Below are positions 34,804 to 42,807 of a stretch of DNA of 64,000 nt, in pieces (positions within the stretch are counted from its first letter, which is position 1; each line of letters starts with the position of its first letter). Both the position numbers and the translations under genes were made by a program. The DNA is from DASUPK01 sp963815665 (GTDB lineage: Bacteria > Actinomycetota > Thermoleophilia > Solirubrobacterales > 70-9), in assembly GCA_963815665.1 (NCBI GenBank), contig CAWFHN010000003.1, forward strand, positions 1 through 64,000, read 5' to 3'. Under the pieces are notes generated by a model, which did no database searches, was not told where the DNA came from, and saw only the letters and a program-made list of their open reading frames with translations.

Positions 34804-34819
34804 GGTCAGCCCGCTGACA
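34804..34819. promoter_or_regulatory. Candidate Crp-family operator, site 2
   Basis: GGTCAGCCCGCTGACA, with perfect GTCAGC/GCTGAC half sites, about 175 bases upstream of the start at 34632 and just beyond the end of the 34828 gene. Confidence 0.5.
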
Positions 34820-34827
34820 GCCCAACC

Positions 34828-35253
34828 TCACCCTCCGCCGTGGACGTCCGCGAAGGTGAATTGCGCTGCGATGACAACCAGATAGACGAGGGTCGCGGCG
34901 AATCCCACGGCGAACCAGACAACCGGGCCCTCGATGATCGCCGTGACCAATGCCGTCGTGCCGATCGCCAGTCCGACCGAGACGAGGTGGAAGCCTCCCC
35001 AGAGTCGCACGGAGCCGTGCTGCCGGGATACGAGGACTTCGCTCGGGTGGCCGTAGGCGAGAGCCGCGGTCACACCGAAGCCGAGCACCGCGCCCGCGAG
35101 CAGAAGAAGCGCCTCCCACGCCGTCGGTACCCCGCGAGCATGGGTCGTCACGGCTCCCGACGTCCAGATCGTGAGCGTGTAGCCGTACGGCGCGGCGCTG
35201 GTCGCCACGGCTGACTTGAGATGAGCGCGATAGCTGCGGCGAGCTGCCTCCAT
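34828..35253 (-). CDS. Small multi-pass membrane protein
   Basis: 141 residues with three or four membrane segments (AWEALLLLAGAVLGFGVTAA, LWGGFHLVSVGLAIGTTALV, PVVWFAVGFAATLVYLVVIA). The N-terminal 35 residues are basic and cytoplasmic in character (ARRSYRAHLKSAV). No family is recognised. Its start faces the sulfatase gene, and a perfect palindrome (GTCAGCCGGCTGAC) sits between them, 31 bases upstream of this ATG, suggesting shared control. Confidence 0.65.
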   Translation of the reverse strand: MEAARRSYRAHLKSAVATSAAPYGYTLTIWTSGAVTTHARGVPTAWEALLLLAGAVLGFGVTAALAYGHPSEVLVSRQHGSVRLWGGFHLVSVGLAIGTTALVTAIIEGPVVWFAVGFAATLVYLVVIAAQFTFADVHGGG

Positions 35254-35283
35254 CGATCCTCCACCCTAATCACGGAAGGCGTG

Positions 35284-35299
35284 TGTCAGCCGGCTGACG
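35284..35299. promoter_or_regulatory. Candidate Crp-family operator, site 3
   Basis: TGTCAGCCGGCTGACG, a fully palindromic core, in the divergent promoter between the membrane protein (start 35253) and the sulfatase (start 35345). Confidence 0.55.
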
Positions 35300-35344
35300 T
35301 CCCCAACCCGCAGCCGCACGGGGAATTCACTGTTGGAGCAGTTG

Positions 35345-37189
35345 ATGCCCAACACACCACGACAAGTCTGGCTTCGCTTCGTGACCTTGGTGATCCTCGC
35401 GATCGCGGCCTTTCTCTCGGTCGCGCTCGCGCAACCCAAGGCCAGTGATACCGGGCCGGGGTCGGCGAGTTCCAGACCGAACGTCGTGCTGCTGGTCACT
35501 GACGACCAGACGCTGGATGAGATGAGCGGTTTACCACAGACATCAACGCTGATCGGCGGCCAGGGAACGACCTTCGACCGGGCGTACATCTCGTACCCGC
35601 TCTGCTGTCCGTCGCGCGCGGCGATCCTCACCGGCCAGTACATGCACGACAACGGCGTGCACGGGAACATCCCTCCGGACGGCGGCTGGCCGCGCTTTCA
35701 TGAGGAGGGGCTCGAGCAGCGGGATCTGCCGCTCTGGCTGCGCTCAGCCGGCTACAGCAACGTGCAGATCGGCAAGTACCTGAACGGCTACGGTGGCTCG
35801 CCCGCCCCGGTTCCGCCGGGCTGGGATGAGTGGTACGGGAAGCTCTCGGAGTACGACGCCTCCGTGCACGGCGGCCGCCTCTACTTCAACTACCAGATCC
35901 GCGAGGACCCGCCCGCCGCCGGTGGGGTTCCTTGCCCCAGCGGCGGCCCGCCCGTGCCGGGGCAGCCGTTCACCTGCCATTACGGCGACGGTCCGGCCGA
36001 CTACCAGACCGACGTCTTCCGGGAGATGGCGGTGGACGCAATCCACCGCCTCAGCGGCGGTCAGACGCCCTTCTTCCTCAACATCGACGTCAACGCGCCC
36101 CATTCGCCCTACGTCCCCGCGCCGCGGGATCAGGGCGCCCTCGCCGCCCTGCCGCTGGCGCCCGAGCCTGGCACCAACGAGCGCAACACCAGCGACAAGC
36201 CCTTCTTCCTCAGGCGACTACCCCGCCTGGGCCACGGGAAGCTTGCGCAGATCGAGTCGCGGCGGCGAAGTCGCCTCGAGATGTTGCGCAGCGTCGACGA
36301 CGCCGTCGCGGCGATCATCGGAGCGCTTGGGGACGAAGGTCAGCTCGACAACACCTACCTGATCTTCACCTCGGACAACGGGTATTTCAGCGGTGAGCAT
36401 CGGATCCGCCAGGGCAAGTACCTGCCACATGAGCCGTCGAGCCACGTGCCGCTGCTGATCCGTGGCCCGGGCATCCCGGCCGGCGGCGTTTCCGACGAGC
36501 TCGTCTCGAACGTGGACATCGCCCCGACCATCGCGCAGATCGCGGGTGCGACCCCTCTGCTGCCTCAGGACGGGCGGTCATTGCTCCCCTTCGCGGAGCA
36601 GCCGTCGCTGCGAAGCACCAGACCGATCCTGCTCGAAGGCGATACCGGACCGAGCATCGACGATGAGGGAAGCGAGGGACCAGTCGCGCGGAACCAGGCG
36701 GACTACAACCGTTTCCAGAAGAAGCTCCGGCGACAGAAGAAGAAGCTGCGGCGCCGGTGCAACAAGCTCAGGCGGAGGAGCCCGCGCCGTGCCCTCCTCT
36801 GTTACCGGCACGGAGTGCGGAACATCGAGCAGGAGCCGGTCGACACCCTCTACAAGCTTCAGGCACCGGCCTACCGGGGCATTCGCACCGACCGCTACGC
36901 GCTCTTCCTCTACGCGACCGGCGAGGTGGAGCTCTACGACATGTGGCGGGACCCGTATCAGCTCAAATCCGTGAGCAGGTCCCCTGCCTATCGGAAGCCG
37001 CGGAAGTGGTTGCTTGGCCGTCTCGACGCGCTCGCGCGCTGCGCCGGTGCGGGCTGCACGGCCGGTCTTGGGCCGGAGCCCCAGCCGGTCAAGAGGCGCT
37101 CGGCGCGCTGCACGCGAAAGGGGCCGGCGCGCGGCCGACCCCTTTCTCGCCGAAGCCGCCGCTGTCTGACGAGGCGCCCTAGGACGTAG
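35345..37189 (+). CDS. Secreted sulfatase (arylsulfatase-type)
   Basis: 614 residues. A signal segment (FVTLVILAIAAFLSVALA) is followed by the sulfatase fold. The metal-binding block is VLLVTDDQTLD (Asp53, Asp54). The formylglycine motif is CCPSR at about 87-91 (Cys87 being modified), followed by AAILTGQYMHDNGVHGN. Other conserved parts are NIDVNAPHSPYVPAP and IFTSDNGYFSGEH. Near the C-terminus is a very basic insertion (KKLRRQKKKLRRRCNKLRRR) not needed for catalysis. The ATG at 35345 has GGAG upstream; a TTG at 35333 is an alternative. The substrate is unknown; a related sulfatase lies at 49102. No formylglycine-generating enzyme is visible in the window. Confidence 0.88.
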   Translation: MPNTPRQVWLRFVTLVILAIAAFLSVALAQPKASDTGPGSASSRPNVVLLVTDDQTLDEMSGLPQTSTLIGGQGTTFDRAYISYPLCCPSRAAILTGQYMHDNGVHGNIPPDGGWPRFHEEGLEQRDLPLWLRSAGYSNVQIGKYLNGYGGSPAPVPPGWDEWYGKLSEYDASVHGGRLYFNYQIREDPPAAGGVPCPSGGPPVPGQPFTCHYGDGPADYQTDVFREMAVDAIHRLSGGQTPFFLNIDVNAPHSPYVPAPRDQGALAALPLAPEPGTNERNTSDKPFFLRRLPRLGHGKLAQIESRRRSRLEMLRSVDDAVAAIIGALGDEGQLDNTYLIFTSDNGYFSGEHRIRQGKYLPHEPSSHVPLLIRGPGIPAGGVSDELVSNVDIAPTIAQIAGATPLLPQDGRSLLPFAEQPSLRSTRPILLEGDTGPSIDDEGSEGPVARNQADYNRFQKKLRRQKKKLRRRCNKLRRRSPRRALLCYRHGVRNIEQEPVDTLYKLQAPAYRGIRTDRYALFLYATGEVELYDMWRDPYQLKSVSRSPAYRKPRKWLLGRLDALARCAGAGCTAGLGPEPQPVKRRSARCTRKGPARGRPLSRRSRRCLTRRPRT

Positions 37190-37625
37190 GCAAGGTCGAT
37201 CCGGTCACCGCGATCGACCGGGCGCAGGAGAGGATCAGGTCGGCCTTGTGCGGATCCGCCGTGTTGTTGTAGACGGTCGCGGTCCAGCCGTTAGCGATCG
37301 GATGCGAGTCGAGCACGGCGAAGCCAGGGTCCTTGACCTCGAGCTTCACCCCGCCGGAGATCGGCTGGAGATCGCCGACCGGAGCGGTGGGGCAGGTCGC
37401 CTTGACGCTCGTTGTCTTCTGTTGCACGGTCGTGACCGGAACATCGGTGGTCGTGGTGACGTTCACGAGCTTGCCGACCCCGACGACCTTCTGCCTGGCG
37501 CCGTCCCTGAGCGCTCCGACTCCAAATTGGCCGGTGGCGAGGGCGGTTCCAGCGGTCGCGAGGACCAAGGCCGTGATCGCCATGATCAAGGCCGGCCGGG
37601 GCAGGTATCTGCGAATCCGAGACAT
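37179..37625 (-). CDS. Exported protein of unknown function
   Basis: 148 residues from the ATG at 37625. Start SRIRRYLPRPALIMAITALV with an Ala/Thr-rich cleavage region, then a domain rich in Val and Thr with Cys residues (VKATCPTAPVGDL, DLILSCARSIAV) that could pair. The same PALIMAI-type N-terminus occurs in the 34102 gene. Its end overlaps the convergent sulfatase by 11 bases. A palindrome (GTCAGCCACCGGAC) lies 85 bases upstream. Confidence 0.65.
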   Translation of the reverse strand: MSRIRRYLPRPALIMAITALVLATAGTALATGQFGVGALRDGARQKVVGVGKLVNVTTTTDVPVTTVQQKTTSVKATCPTAPVGDLQPISGGVKLEVKDPGFAVLDSHPIANGWTATVYNNTADPHKADLILSCARSIAVTGSTLPTS

Positions 37626-37708
37626 TGCGTCCCTCCTCTGGCTTGGTTTTGCATGCACAGAGGACAACCGGGACCGGGTGAATCGGTCGCGGGGATGGCT
37701 CGCCGATT

Positions 37709-37724
37709 GTCAGCCACCGGACGA
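37709..37724. promoter_or_regulatory. Candidate Crp-family operator, site 4
   Basis: TGTCAGCCACCGGACG, one mismatch to the palindrome, 85 bases upstream of the exported-protein gene starting at 37625. Confidence 0.4.
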
Positions 37725-37767
37725 GCCATGGCGCAGCTCGTGCCGGGGCCCTGACATCCGGTAACCG

Positions 37768-38352
37768 CTAGTACCCCGGGGAGTGGCGCGGGAAGTAGCC
37801 CGTCGAGGCCCGCTGTGTCACCCGCCAGCGGGGACCGCTGCCCTGATCGAGTGCCTCCCCGACGGCGGAGGTGTCCCAGCGAAGCCCCGCGATCACGGCG
37901 TAGGCGTGTGACTTGTTGGCGTAGACGGTGATCCATTGACCGGCTCCCGGAACGCCCCAGCCGCGGGCAAGAGGGCCGGATGCAAGCGGGCTCTTCAGCA
38001 TTCCGGCCGCGTGGAGGACGTAGCTCACCGCGCCGGAGCAGTCATATCCCTTGCCCTTGAACTTGCGGTTGTGCCCGCCCCCCCAGACGTACGGGCGCGT
38101 GTGGATGCGATTGCCTGCGTGGATCGCCTTCCGGACGGGCTTGGGCGCATCCGCGGGAGGGATCGCCGTGCCGTCCGGCGCCAGAGTGGCGATGCCGGGG
38201 ACCCCGCTGGGAGCGGCTGAGGCGGGCGCGCCCGGCGCGCCCGTGCCGCCCGTCTGAGCGAGCGCGGATGCCGATCCCCCGAGGAGCGCGGCGACGGCCA
38301 GCAGCGCCGGGAGCGCGAGCGGAATGTCCGACGTGGGTCGGTATCGGCGCAA
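37768..38352 (-). CDS. NlpC/P60-like cell-wall peptidase, secreted (copy A)
   Basis: 194 residues from a TTG at 38352 with GGAGG six bases upstream. Signal peptide (PLALPALLAVAALLGGSASA), a Gly/Ala/Pro linker, and a C-terminal papain-like domain. The catalytic Cys105 lies in KGYDCSGAVSYVLHAAG and the His149 in NKSHAYAVIAGLRWD. This family cleaves peptides in peptidoglycan stem bridges. It is about two-thirds similar to the protein at 43533. A ydaO-type c-di-AMP riboswitch and a TGTCA palindrome lie directly upstream, implying control by c-di-AMP. Confidence 0.85.
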   Translation of the reverse strand: MRRYRPTSDIPLALPALLAVAALLGGSASALAQTGGTGAPGAPASAAPSGVPGIATLAPDGTAIPPADAPKPVRKAIHAGNRIHTRPYVWGGGHNRKFKGKGYDCSGAVSYVLHAAGMLKSPLASGPLARGWGVPGAGQWITVYANKSHAYAVIAGLRWDTSAVGEALDQGSGPRWRVTQRASTGYFPRHSPGY

Positions 38353-38361
38353 CTGAACCTC

Positions 38362-38480
38362 CTTCGTCGGCCTTCGGGGTTAGCTGACGGGCTGGCGCGG
38401 AAGGAGCCTGCGCCACCACTGTGTGGTTTCGCCCCACGAGCGTTGGTTCCCCCGATCCCGCCCTGCGGGCGGGATTCGGC
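38362..38480 (-). promoter_or_regulatory. c-di-AMP (ydaO/yuaA-type) riboswitch, copy A
   Basis: On the minus strand the leader has a GC-rich hairpin, the segment GGGGGAACC, then GGGGCGAAACCAC and a loop, and the highly conserved CGTCAGCTAACCCCG followed by AAGGCC (core at 38376-38389). This is the order of elements in the ydaO/yuaA class, which is known in actinobacteria to precede cell-wall hydrolase genes. It ends just before the GGAGG of the NlpC-like gene. Confidence 0.85.
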
Positions 38481-38544
38481 ATGTCTCAGTTGACCGGCAG
38501 TCAAGCAAAGGCGACCCCGCCAGACCCGATGCGGGACCCCCGCT

Positions 38545-38560
38545 TGTCAGCAAGCTGACA
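38545..38560. promoter_or_regulatory. Candidate Crp-family operator, site 5
   Basis: TGTCAGCAAGCTGACA, a perfect 16-base palindrome with TGTCA-N6-TGACA geometry, upstream of riboswitch copy A and immediately beyond the end of the 38561 gene. Confidence 0.6.
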
Positions 38561-39607
38561 TCAGCACCCGTAGCCCGGGCGCAGAGCGCACATGGCCGGC
38601 AGCGAGAGCATGGCGCGCATCGAGTTCGGCGAGGCCCAGAAGAGGATCGCGCCCGCGCCATGCCGCAGGGCGGCCCGCGTGCAGCCGGCCGCCTGGACCG
38701 GAGAGGTGCGGAGCAGCGCCAGGCCGGACCACGGCTGGGGGGTCCCGGTGAACGAGACCTGGACGCTCAGGTTCCCCGGATGGATCATCCATTTCCTGCG
38801 GCGATACCGGGCGCGACGGCCCTTCGAGCGCCGGGTTCGGCTGAAGTTGGCGAGCTTGTACTGGCGCAGGAGCCCGCCCACCGCCGCCTTCATGCCGCGG
38901 GCGCCCGCCTCCGCACAGGTGTCCTGGGTCTGCACGCTCAGCAGCCCGCGGCGGGCGGGAGCGATTTGCCTGTGGGGGCCGCTGATGCTGCGGGCGAGCT
39001 GCCCGTAGTCCCATTTGCTGCGCAGGGGAGGCACGACGCCGGCTCGCGCCGGGCTTCCGGGAGAGGTCAGTAGTCCAATCCAGCGGCGAACCCGCTTGTC
39101 CGTCCGCCGGAATCTGCCGCTCCAGGGTCCGAGGTATGGATTCGACAGCTGGGCCTCGGCCCAGTCGAGCCTCTCCCAGTCGGTGAGCAGCGCCCAGATC
39201 CGGGGATTGCCCCGTAGGGCATACGCGTAGCCCGGGCTATCGGCAGCGCCTCCAAGCCCGTTCAGCGCCACGATCCGGTTGCACGGAAAGGCCGCGGCGA
39301 GGACGCCCACGATCCTCGACCACTCCGCCGGCGACGACCCGCCGTACCGGGTGTTGACCAAGAACAGGTCCTGTGGCCGAATCCGGTCCGCCAGGCCTCC
39401 CGCGGCCTCGTCGCGGCTTGCGTAGGTGCGGGCGTTCTCCACCTTGTTCACGCGGATCAGCATCGTGAACCGGGTCGTCGGGGATCCGGCGGGACTCAGG
39501 GCTGGGGGCGAGGCCGGACATGAGGCCGCCAGCGCCGGACTCCTCCCGGCCATCATGGCGGCGGCCACCAGCACGGCGACCGCCACTCCGAGGCGGAGTG
39601 GGCTCAC
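38561..39607 (-). CDS. Exported protein of unknown function
   Basis: 348 residues from a GTG at 39607 overlapping the stop of the M23 gene (GTGA). Signal peptide LGVAVAVLVAAAMMAGRSPA. The mature chain (RFTMLIRVNKVENARTYASR, DLFLVNTRYGGSSPAEW, NRIVALNGLGGAAD) has alternating strands and helices, perhaps a TIM-barrel-like or glycosidase-like fold. Several Cys are present and one region is strongly basic (TRRSKGRRARYRRRKW). I do not recognise the family. As the last gene of the RlpA-M23 operon it is probably a wall or envelope protein. Confidence 0.65.
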   Translation of the reverse strand: MSPLRLGVAVAVLVAAAMMAGRSPALAASCPASPPALSPAGSPTTRFTMLIRVNKVENARTYASRDEAAGGLADRIRPQDLFLVNTRYGGSSPAEWSRIVGVLAAAFPCNRIVALNGLGGAADSPGYAYALRGNPRIWALLTDWERLDWAEAQLSNPYLGPWSGRFRRTDKRVRRWIGLLTSPGSPARAGVVPPLRSKWDYGQLARSISGPHRQIAPARRGLLSVQTQDTCAEAGARGMKAAVGGLLRQYKLANFSRTRRSKGRRARYRRRKWMIHPGNLSVQVSFTGTPQPWSGLALLRTSPVQAAGCTRAALRHGAGAILFWASPNSMRAMLSLPAMCALRPGYGC

Positions 39608-40386
39608 GAGTAGGCGTCCCAGGAGAGCAGCTCCGGCAGCGGGTCGTACGGATGCCCGCCCGCGTACCAGCCGGGCGCCGTCCAATGCTCGAAGTGCAGG
39701 TGGCAGCCCGTCGCGTTGCCGCTCTCGCCCGTTCGGCCGATCTGCTGCCCGGCGTAGAGGGCGGTTCCCACCGGCGCCCAGGAACGCTTGACCATGTGCA
39801 TGTAGACCGTGTCGGAACCGTCGCTGCCGTCGATCACCAGGTAGTAGCCGGCCCCACCGGCCTGGTAAGCGCTCACCTTCACCGTTCCGGGCTGGGCCGC
39901 ATAGAGGCGCGTGCGACAGGGCGCGAATATGTCCTGCCCCTGGTGGTGGTGGCCGGAGCGGGGCGTGCCGAACCGCGCCTCGGCGCCGCCGAAGTTGTGC
40001 GGGTCTCCTACCGGGAAGCGGTACGCGCCTGCAGCCGCCACCTTCTGCGCCGCCTTCCGCATCCGCTGCTTGACGACGATCCCCTTGATTCGCTTCCCTT
40101 CGGCTCGCCCCACGACGCCGTCGACCGGCCAGAGCCGGCGGCGCTCGAAGCGGCGGACGCTCTTCCACGTCGCCCTGCCGTACACACCGTCCGCGGCAAT
40201 TGGCTGCTTCAGCCGGGTGAGGTCACGTTGCAGCGCGCGCACGTCCTTGCCCCTGGTGTGCGGGCGCAGGGCCCGCTGACCCAATCTCCAGGCCGCAGCG
40301 TCGCACGGCGCGGCCGACCCGACTGCGAGCAAGGCGGCGGCAGCCACGGCGACCGGCGTGAGCCTGGCTGTGCGTGGCCGCCTCAT
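39604..40386 (-). CDS. Secreted M23 (LytM-type) metallopeptidase with peptidoglycan-binding domain
   Basis: 260 residues. Signal peptide (VAVAAAALLAVGSAA), then a PG_binding_1-like domain (about 42-90: RGKDVRALQRDLTRL, ADGVYGRATWKSVRRFE), a helical spacer, and the M23 domain with zinc ligands in HHHQGQDIF and CHLHFEHW. The signature YMHMVKRSWAPVGTALYAGQ is typical of the family. It should cut peptidoglycan cross-bridges. The ATG overlaps the upstream RlpA-like gene (ATGA at 40383-40386) and its stop overlaps the next gene, so the three are cotranslated under riboswitch copy B. Confidence 0.92.
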   Translation of the reverse strand: MRRPRTARLTPVAVAAAALLAVGSAAPCDAAAWRLGQRALRPHTRGKDVRALQRDLTRLKQPIAADGVYGRATWKSVRRFERRRLWPVDGVVGRAEGKRIKGIVVKQRMRKAAQKVAAAGAYRFPVGDPHNFGGAEARFGTPRSGHHHQGQDIFAPCRTRLYAAQPGTVKVSAYQAGGAGYYLVIDGSDGSDTVYMHMVKRSWAPVGTALYAGQQIGRTGESGNATGCHLHFEHWTAPGWYAGGHPYDPLPELLSWDAYS

Positions 40387-40994
40387 CCCGCAACCCCGAC
40401 CTTGACCTTCGCCGTTCCCGCTGCGACCACACCGAGCCTCCGAGCGAGCCTGCGCGTCAGGTCAAGCCCGTAGCCCTTTCGATAGGGCCCGCGATCGATC
40501 ACGCGGGCTCTTCGCCAGCGCCCGCGGTAGGCCAGGGCCACCCGCGTACCGCAGGGAAGGCTCCGGTTGGCCACGCCGACGGTTCCCGGCGTGAGCGGCA
40601 CGCCGCACGCGGTGCGGCGCCCCCAAAGGCCCGGCCCGTACCAGGTGGCTCGCAGGCGGGGTAGGCGTGCGGCGATCGCCTTCATCGTCAGGTGACCCAC
40701 GACGCCGTCCTCTGCCAGGCCGGCGGCGCTTTGCAGCGTTCTCACGGAGGTGTCGGTGGCGGGGCCGAAGCTGTCGAGGTAGGGCGCATCGAGCGATTCC
40801 GAGCGCAGCGCCCAGTTGAGCGTCTTCACGTCGGCGCCGCGATCTCCCAACCGCAGCACTCTGGTTCCCAGCGGCAGCTTGTAGTAGTCGCCGGCCGCGA
40901 GGGCTCTCCCGGTGGCCTGTCCGAACGAAAGCCCGCTGACGGCGATCAGGAGGGCGCATGCCACCGCCGCCCTGCTCATGTATCGAATACCCAT
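40383..40994 (-). CDS. Secreted RlpA-like double-psi beta-barrel protein with peptidoglycan-binding domain
   Basis: 203 residues from the ATG at 40994. Signal peptide (RAAVACALLIAVSGLSFG). Residues 35-105 form a PG_binding_1-type domain (LRLGDRGADVKTLNWALRSE, LQSAAGLAEDGVVGHLT). The C-terminal half is RlpA-like: ATWYGPGLWGRRTACGVPLT, VANRSLPCGTRVALAYRGRW, and ARVIDRGPYRKGYGLDLT with the catalytic Asp region (DRGP). RlpA proteins act as lytic transglycosylases or bind wall glycans. It is the first gene of the RlpA-M23-unknown operon and directly follows a c-di-AMP riboswitch. A longer frame upstream is the riboswitch itself. Confidence 0.88.
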   Translation of the reverse strand: MGIRYMSRAAVACALLIAVSGLSFGQATGRALAAGDYYKLPLGTRVLRLGDRGADVKTLNWALRSESLDAPYLDSFGPATDTSVRTLQSAAGLAEDGVVGHLTMKAIAARLPRLRATWYGPGLWGRRTACGVPLTPGTVGVANRSLPCGTRVALAYRGRWRRARVIDRGPYRKGYGLDLTRRLARRLGVVAAGTAKVKVGVAG

Positions 40995-41007
40995 GCTTTG
41001 CCTCTCT

Positions 41008-41130
41008 CCTTGCGTGCTTCCGGGGTTAGCTGCCGGGCTCACGCGAGGGAGTCGCGTGTGCCGTCGTGGACGGCATTCGCCCCAGGGACTTGGGTCCCCC
41101 GGCCGCCGGTCCACTGGTGGCCGGCGGTTC
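41008..41130 (-). promoter_or_regulatory. c-di-AMP (ydaO/yuaA-type) riboswitch, copy B
   Basis: Same element order as copies A and C on the minus strand: a GC-rich hairpin, GGGGGACCC, GGGGCGAATGCC, an arm, and CGGCAGCTAACCCCG with AAGCACGC (core at 41022-41035). One base of the usual GTCAGC is changed to GGCAGC. It precedes the RlpA-like gene starting at 40994. Confidence 0.82.
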
Positions 41131-41194
41131 AGCTAGGTCTTTGGACGGCTGAAACCGGGCGCGGCGCGAACGTCTCGCCGGGCGTTGGGCGAAT

Positions 41195-41212
41195 TGTCAG
41201 GCGCCGGACAAC
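41195..41212. promoter_or_regulatory. Candidate Crp-family operator, site 6
   Basis: TTGTCAGGCGCCGGACAA, an 18-base near-palindrome, between the RlpA operon (minus) and the Crp-family regulator gene (start 41287, plus). It may serve both, including autoregulation. Confidence 0.5.
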
Positions 41213-41286
41213 GTGGAGCAGCGGGACCGCGGCAAAGGCACCGCGCCTTACCGCGAATTCTGGTGTTCCCATAAGCAGAGGCAGCC

Positions 41287-42030
41287 GTGACGAGCACAGT
41301 GATGAACAAGGCTGAGGGAGGCATCATCGAGTCCAAGAACGACAACGGAGAGGTCCGTCTGCTCGAGGTGGACGTGGCGCTCCTGGAGGCCGTTCCGCCC
41401 TCCAGCCGGGAGACAGCCCGAGCGGGGCTGCGGGCGAAGAGGGTGTCCGCCGCGCCGGGGCCGTGGCGTCCGGAGGGAGTGGTTGACGCCAGCGGACTCG
41501 GAATCCTGGTGGTCGAGGGCCTGCTGACGCGGGACGTCCAGATCGCCGGCACGCGTTCCCGTGAGATCCTCGGCGCGGGTGACCTCCTGCGGCCCTGGGA
41601 TGACGACTCCACCCTCAACCCCGTTCCGTCCAGGACCACCTGGACCGTCCTCGAACCTACGGTCGGGGGCGTCCTCGATGAGCGCTGGAAGCTGGTTGCG
41701 AGTCGCTGGCCGGACTTCGGTGACGAGCTCCTTCGCCGGGTCGTCCGCCGGTCTCGCTGGCTCGCCGTCCTGCTCGCGATCGCGACCATGCGCGGCGTTG
41801 AGGACAGGGTGATCCTGCTCCTCTGGCACCTCGCCGGCAACTGGGGGAAGGTGACTTCGGCTGGAACGCTCGTCCCGTTCGGCCTGACCCACGAAGTGAT
41901 CGCCGACCTCGTGGGGGCCAGGCGCCCGTCGGTGACGACGGCCATCGCCGGTCTCGAGCGCGAAGGGAAACTGGAGCGCGTGGACGACGGCTGGCTGCTC
42001 CGCGGCGACCCGCCTTCGTCAGGCGCCTGA
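41287..42030 (+). CDS. Crp/Fnr-family transcriptional regulator (divergent)
   Basis: 247 residues. The C-terminal third is a Crp-type winged helix: DRVILLLWHLAGNWGKVTSA, then the recognition region GLTHEVIADLVGARRPSVTT and AIAGLEREGKL. The N-terminal part keeps the outline of a cNMP-binding barrel (GILVVEGLLTRDVQIAGTRS, LGAGDLLRPWDDD) but I see no intact phosphate-binding cassette, so its ligand may not be cAMP. It lies in the middle of nine TGTCA-N6-TGACA palindromes whose geometry matches Crp operators, one of them in its own promoter, so it is the prime candidate for their regulator. Confidence 0.8.
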   Translation: MTSTVMNKAEGGIIESKNDNGEVRLLEVDVALLEAVPPSSRETARAGLRAKRVSAAPGPWRPEGVVDASGLGILVVEGLLTRDVQIAGTRSREILGAGDLLRPWDDDSTLNPVPSRTTWTVLEPTVGGVLDERWKLVASRWPDFGDELLRRVVRRSRWLAVLLAIATMRGVEDRVILLLWHLAGNWGKVTSAGTLVPFGLTHEVIADLVGARRPSVTTAIAGLEREGKLERVDDGWLLRGDPPSSGA

Positions 42031-42032
42031 CA
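42017..42032. promoter_or_regulatory. Candidate Crp-family operator, site 7
   Basis: CGTCAGGCGCCTGACA, a perfect GTCAGG/CCTGAC palindrome overlapping the stop codon of the Crp-family gene, 53 bases before the ATG of the next exported-protein gene. Confidence 0.5.
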
Positions 42033-42084
42033 AGCGCCGGCCGCCGGCCAAATCAAGGCGGGCCTCGACTTGTTGACCCAGACG

Positions 42085-42795
42085 ATGGCATCTCGACGCG
42101 CCACCGCTCTCAGCGCACTTGCGGCGATCGCCGCCGCGGTGACTGCTCTGACGCCGGCGGGCGCCCGCGCCGCAACTCTCGGGACGATCGGATCGGCCGA
42201 GCCGAGCTGTCCGGCGGACTGCCTGGTCGAGGCCAGGGTGACGGCGTTCCAGACCTCCATCGGGGATCGGCGGAAGCTGTTCCGAACCGCGGCCCAGGGC
42301 CGAATCGTCTCCTGGTCGATTGATCTCGGCATGCCCGACCTCGCGGAGCGCAAGGGCTTCAACCGCAGATTCGGCGAGTCGAAGGCGAGACTCTCCATCC
42401 TGAAGAAGGTCCGCCGTGGCAATTCCCATCGCGCGGTCTACATCCTGCTGCGCGAGAGCAAGGTTCAGGGGCTCCGCTCGCATTTCGGTCAGACGGCCAC
42501 ATTCAGCCTGGAGAGGCCACTAAAGGTGGGACCCGGGCAGATTGTCGCTCTGACCATCCCGACGTGGGCGCCCGCCTTCGCGGTGGACGAGTCGGGGAGC
42601 AGCCGCTGGCTTTCGAGCCGCCGGGCAACCCGCCGGCGGGGCGGCTGCATGACCGATCAGGGCTTCGCCAACATCGCGGCCGGCTCGCCCCACCAGCGGC
42701 TGGGCACGGGGCGGGCGTACCGGTGCAGCTATCAGGGAAGCAGGCTCCTCTACTCGGCGAGCTTTGTCGGGACCGAGGCAGGCGCCCGGCGCTGA
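42085..42795 (+). CDS. Exported protein of unknown function
   Basis: 236 residues from the ATG at 42085. Signal peptide (RATALSALAAIAAAVTALTP). The mature chain begins ATLGTIGSAEPSCPADCLVE and is beta-rich (RGNSHRAVYILLRESKVQGL, GPGQIVALTIPTWAPAF) with a late Cys pair region. The same type of GTIGS-CPADC-type beginning is one I associate with surface proteins in this lineage, but I assign no family. It is preceded by operator site 7. Confidence 0.65.
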   Translation: MASRRATALSALAAIAAAVTALTPAGARAATLGTIGSAEPSCPADCLVEARVTAFQTSIGDRRKLFRTAAQGRIVSWSIDLGMPDLAERKGFNRRFGESKARLSILKKVRRGNSHRAVYILLRESKVQGLRSHFGQTATFSLERPLKVGPGQIVALTIPTWAPAFAVDESGSSRWLSSRRATRRRGGCMTDQGFANIAAGSPHQRLGTGRAYRCSYQGSRLLYSASFVGTEAGARR

Positions 42796-42807
42796 GCCAT
42801 CGGCTCG

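Noticed and set aside
38376..38389. Riboswitch core GGGGTTAGCTGAC as another Crp-type half site
   Set aside because: It is part of the conserved ydaO core present in all three riboswitches and lacks the second half site at the required distance.
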